Assembly: GCA_008973525.1 (NCBI GenBank)
Contig: WACJ01000516.1
Span: forward strand, 868,001-932,000
Direction of reading: 5' to 3'
Length of the DNA stretch: 64,000 nucleotides
Source of the DNA: Stenopsyche tienmushanensis
Taxonomy: Eukaryota > Arthropoda > Insecta > Trichoptera > Stenopsychidae
The position numbers and the translations under genes were made by a program. The notes below the pieces were generated by a model. The model ran no database searches. It saw nothing but the letters and a program-made list of their open reading frames with translations, and had not been told where the DNA came from. How positions within the stretch are numbered: position 1 is the stretch's first letter; the number at the start of each line of letters is the position of its first letter. Of the stretch, positions 60,940 through 64,000 are shown in pieces.

Positions 60940-61092
60940 CTAACCAATAATTGGCATTGTGGATTAGTTCCTGGACTCTTATTATAAAGGTTTGGGTTCA
61001 AATCCAGATTGTGGAAAAATACTTTCACCGTATTTGGGAGATCGGCAGTATTTTCATTTCCAATTGATCGTCCCGACCCCACTTTATCCTGA
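60940..61092 (+). mobile_element. tRNA-derived SINE, best copy
   Basis: An A-box-like TGGCATTGTGGATTAG at 60952-60967 is followed by a B-box GGTTCAAATCC at 60995-61005, 28 bases apart, the layout of a tRNA-type pol III promoter. The body then reads CAGATTGTGGAAAAATAC, GTATTTGGGAGATCGGCAG and the tail CAATTGATCGTCCCGACCCC followed by ACTTTATCCTGAT. Five other partial copies occur in the window (7471, 7785, 15112, 24672, 26850). It is not a functional tRNA: the cloverleaf is not closed. Confidence 0.6.
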
Positions 61093-62142
61093 TATAATAA
61101 ATATTGGATAGCATTTGAGTATTAAAAAACTAAAAAAACTTATTCTAACTAAACCATGTATTGAATGCAATAGGAAATTTCCATATGAAAATCCTTTACC
61201 TACAGAAATCTCCTATGGAAATTGCCTGTTCAATAACAGATAAAGAATAACCCCTCAGCATTTTTAACTCCTGCAACGAAATAATCGGGTACTTAGCATT
61301 GAATCATTTTTCAACCTTGCATCAAAATGATGTAAGATAATTAATCAATGCCGATTTTTCTCATTAGTTTGATGCTAAATGAATATTATTTTAATACACA
61401 TAATTATTCATTTGATAAAGTCAACCAAATGTACGCGCACATGTTCGCATTCGGTTGGTGTAGAAAAGGCTACTGGTGTCAAGGTTGTCGAAAAGATTAC
61501 TGGTCCATATGGAAAAATAATTTAAGTATCAAGGAATGTATCACGTAATCGTGACCATTAAAATTAATTGAAAAAAAATTAATTCAGCAACCCTTGACAG
61601 ATGTTTAATTCATCATTAAATCTATTAACTGGACCATTGAAGAAGAAAATAACATATATTATAATTGATGAGATTTCTCGTCATTAATTAGTCTGATGTA
61701 TGAATATCCTTTTCTGTATAAAAACTTCTTGAAATCTCATGAGCAATGATTGTATTTTAACAAATTTCTTGTTATAGAGTATATATCAAATTTTGTCATT
61801 GTTATATAATATCATCTGAGGTTTTAATTCCAATTTTTATTCCTTCTTTTGTAACCTATCTATTTTCCCAGTAGCTTTCCAGTATTTTATCCAGAACATC
61901 AATGTAGTAATATTTGCCTTTTTGCAGATGCAAGTATTAAAATACTAGCTAAATCGAGGACTGTACTATGTATTTTGGTACAGTACAGAAGTACAGACAA
62001 CGTTCGAGAGATTGATCGTGATTTTATGAGTATTTCAACCACTTTTCTAATTGAAATATATTATTGGTGACGTATATTTTAGAAATTCTAAACAAATCAA
62101 AAACCCATAGAAAATACTGATAATAACGTGACAAAGGTATAG
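61093..62142. other. No supported gene
   Basis: AT-rich, no recognisable exon. If the collagen gene extends to the right, this is intron. Confidence 0.45.
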
Positions 62143-62556
62143 TAGAAACTCAATTATCCGAACCCACACGTAAAGAATTGTGTCCACTTTTTTTCACGTA
62201 CATAATGAATTGCATATTACGAAGTTTACCAATTGTTTTATATCAGAAGATGGAAGCTCAGAGCGAAAATTTATTTAAAAAAATCAGGAAATACAGAAGA
62301 CGAAGAAGAGATTTGCGAAGGGGGAGATATTGGTCCTACGCATTCTGAAGTTTTGTAGTATATGTCGCCATGAAATGGCTTGATAACCAGGAAGATTGTA
62401 ATTCGGGACAACTTATATATCTTAAGAGTATTCGCAATTTGGCAGCTTCTAAAAGAAGATCTAGCTTAAAGCCAAAATGATTATTTTCGATTATCCAGAT
62501 TTTTGTTATCTGAATTACTTTCATCCCCAATTAGTCCGGATAGTCGAGGTTCTAAT
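62143..62556 (+). mobile_element. Tigger-type deletion derivative
   Basis: The left end is GTAGAAACTCAATTATCCG at 62145; the right end read on the minus strand is TTAGAACCTCGACTATCCGG near 62556, both Tigger/pogo ends. Between them the plus strand reads SEDEEEICEGGDI and then, in a shifted frame, VAMKWLDNQEDCNSGQLIYL and IRNLAASKRRSSLKPK, the C-terminus of a Tigger/jerky-type transposase. The DDE region is deleted. The words CACGTAAAGAATT and TTTCACGTAC tie it to the relic at 6725-7212. Confidence 0.65.
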
Positions 62557-64000
62557 GTATGTGACAATAGCTCATATCTTTTCAGATGATTTTTCGTTAA
62601 ATCTATGAAAAATTTTAAAGGTCTCTTAACTACTCGATAATATTTCCTAGTTAAGAAAAAAAAATACAGTAATTGGCAGAGTTCTCGACTTTTCGGAATT
62701 GAAATGCGATTCTTGGAAATCTTTATCACGTTCGCCACATTAATTGTTTTATCTTGTCTTCCTACGTCAATTAACTTGTTGATGATGTTGAACTGAATAA
62801 ATGTTATCATCAATAGGAAACTTGTGGCGGAATTTGATAAACCCTGAAGCCTTGACACAAACCGGTGATAGCTTCAAGACCCTCCACTAAGCAATAACGA
62901 GATAACTTCTGTTTGTTGCGAAATTCGTATAGAGTTTTTTTTAAATATTTCGGTTCGCTATTAATTTTAAGATAATCAGACTTAAATAACTTTCTTCTTT
63001 CATGATACTTATGATTACCAAAACATGATAAAATCTGCGGTCAACACAATCGATGACCATGAACATTATTAGCATCAATATTATATATTCGATAACCCGG
63101 ACCATAAACACATATTGGACATTATTTTTAAAATGCACATCGAACACATTTAAACCAATAAATATGGAAGTTCATTTTAATAAACCACATAAAATGAGCT
63201 TCATTACACTTTTATAAATTTATTGGTGACTCTTAGATGTAGATGATATGAATATGACCTCTTCTCATGAATGGATATTGAATAATCCTGAAGTAGATTG
63301 TGTTATGTTAGCTGTACTATGATTATGATAATGATGATGATGATTATTATTATTAAATTAAATAAATAATTTAAATAAACACACAATAAATTCGATATTA
63401 ACCTGATTATTTTTTAGATTTATCAGTGTCCATAAAATGATAATGAATTAATATTATGATACGATAATGAAGTCTAAGAATAGTTTTAATAACGGCAGTG
63501 TTATCTATTGCGACTGGGTGGTTGTTTAATTTTATACATTTTTGTTTTTAAGATAAACATGTATCGCCAACAAATGTTCATAATGTGCAGCTATCAAATG
63601 CGCTTATTGAAATTATGCATCGAATCTTCGAATGATATACATTCAAGATCATTGAACTTCTGTTTCGTAAGAATATAGACGTTAAAAATATCAATTTAGG
63701 GGATGGAGCAAAATGTAGATTTCTGCTGTTAAAAAGGCTGTGAATTTTAATATTCGTATTAAACGCAAAGTTCGAATGGAATAAATGTAAGTTGAAAAGA
63801 ACGTAGAATTAAACAATAAATTCAAAATTAGATGGCATTCAATATTAAACATATAAAGGTATAGAATACTTAATAGACCTATATACAAATTTATACAGAT
63901 TAACAACAGGTCTCGAGGAGTAACAATTTATTACAAAAATACCGATCAACAATGCTTTTAAGTATGTAAGCTAAGATTGTTTTTAAACTTTATTCGTTTA
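62557..64000. other. No supported gene
   Basis: AT-rich. Open minus frames at 62481-62858, 62941-63147 and 63691-63906 contain hydrophobic stretches but no acceptable signal-peptide exon with a donor in the phase needed by the collagen gene. A GAT/ATT-rich simple stretch lies at 63330-63370. Confidence 0.45.

Noticed and set aside
60952..61005. A tRNA gene
   Set aside because: A-box and B-box words are present, but the acceptor and anticodon stems do not close and diverged copies with a common tail occur elsewhere, so it is a SINE.
62481..62858. Hydrophobic minus frame as the collagen IV signal-peptide exon
   Set aside because: It overlaps Tigger sequence on the opposite strand, has no good donor in the required phase and lacks the expected 7S-type cysteines.
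63330..63370. CRISPR-like or other structured repeat
   Set aside because: Simple GAT/ATT/AAT low-complexity sequence without spacers.

Overview
The window is AT-rich animal nuclear DNA with short spliced exons, GT-AG introns and many decayed transposable elements. The D2-like dopamine receptor exon, the cysteine form of SELENOT and the mariner, Tigger, hAT and piggyBac relics all fit an arthropod. A copepod of the sea-louse type is my best guess, but that is inference. No bacterial-type operons, CRISPR arrays or rRNA genes are visible.

Layout. From 1 to about 16.5 kb I see no confident host exon; the stretch may be a long intron of the receptor gene and holds mariner, Tc1, Tigger and SINE relics. 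The first coding exon of a D2-like dopamine receptor lies at 16549-17125 (minus). From 17.4 to 38 kb the sequence is mostly repeats. Among them are a non-autonomous hAT-type insertion at 31969-35267 with a perfect 8-bp target duplication and foreign TE cargo, a mariner/Tigger chimera, a piggyBac relic, and an unrecognised two-exon coding fragment at 20884-21328.

The right half carries three well-resolved genes. SELENOT (38363-43907, minus, 3 exons, 194 aa, Cys instead of Sec) and PITHD1 (44518-47660, plus, 4 exons, 206 aa) are divergent and share a gap of about 0.6 kb. Their introns hold hAT, piggyBac, Penelope-like and TTAA-type insertions. A collagen IV alpha-1-like gene (50568-60061, minus) gives 14 phase-consistent exons and 1749 codons. 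It runs from the CDC-x-GVKG start of the triple helix to a complete 12-cysteine NC1 domain, followed by an unusual basic Pro/Arg/Tyr-rich tail. Its signal-peptide exon was not found before 64000.

The genes do unrelated jobs: monoamine signalling, ER redox, a proteasome-linked PITH-domain protein, and basement membrane. The window is best read as ordinary host genes set among layered generations of transposons. Exon borders were derived by hand from splice signals, reading phase and remembered family alignments, with no database search.
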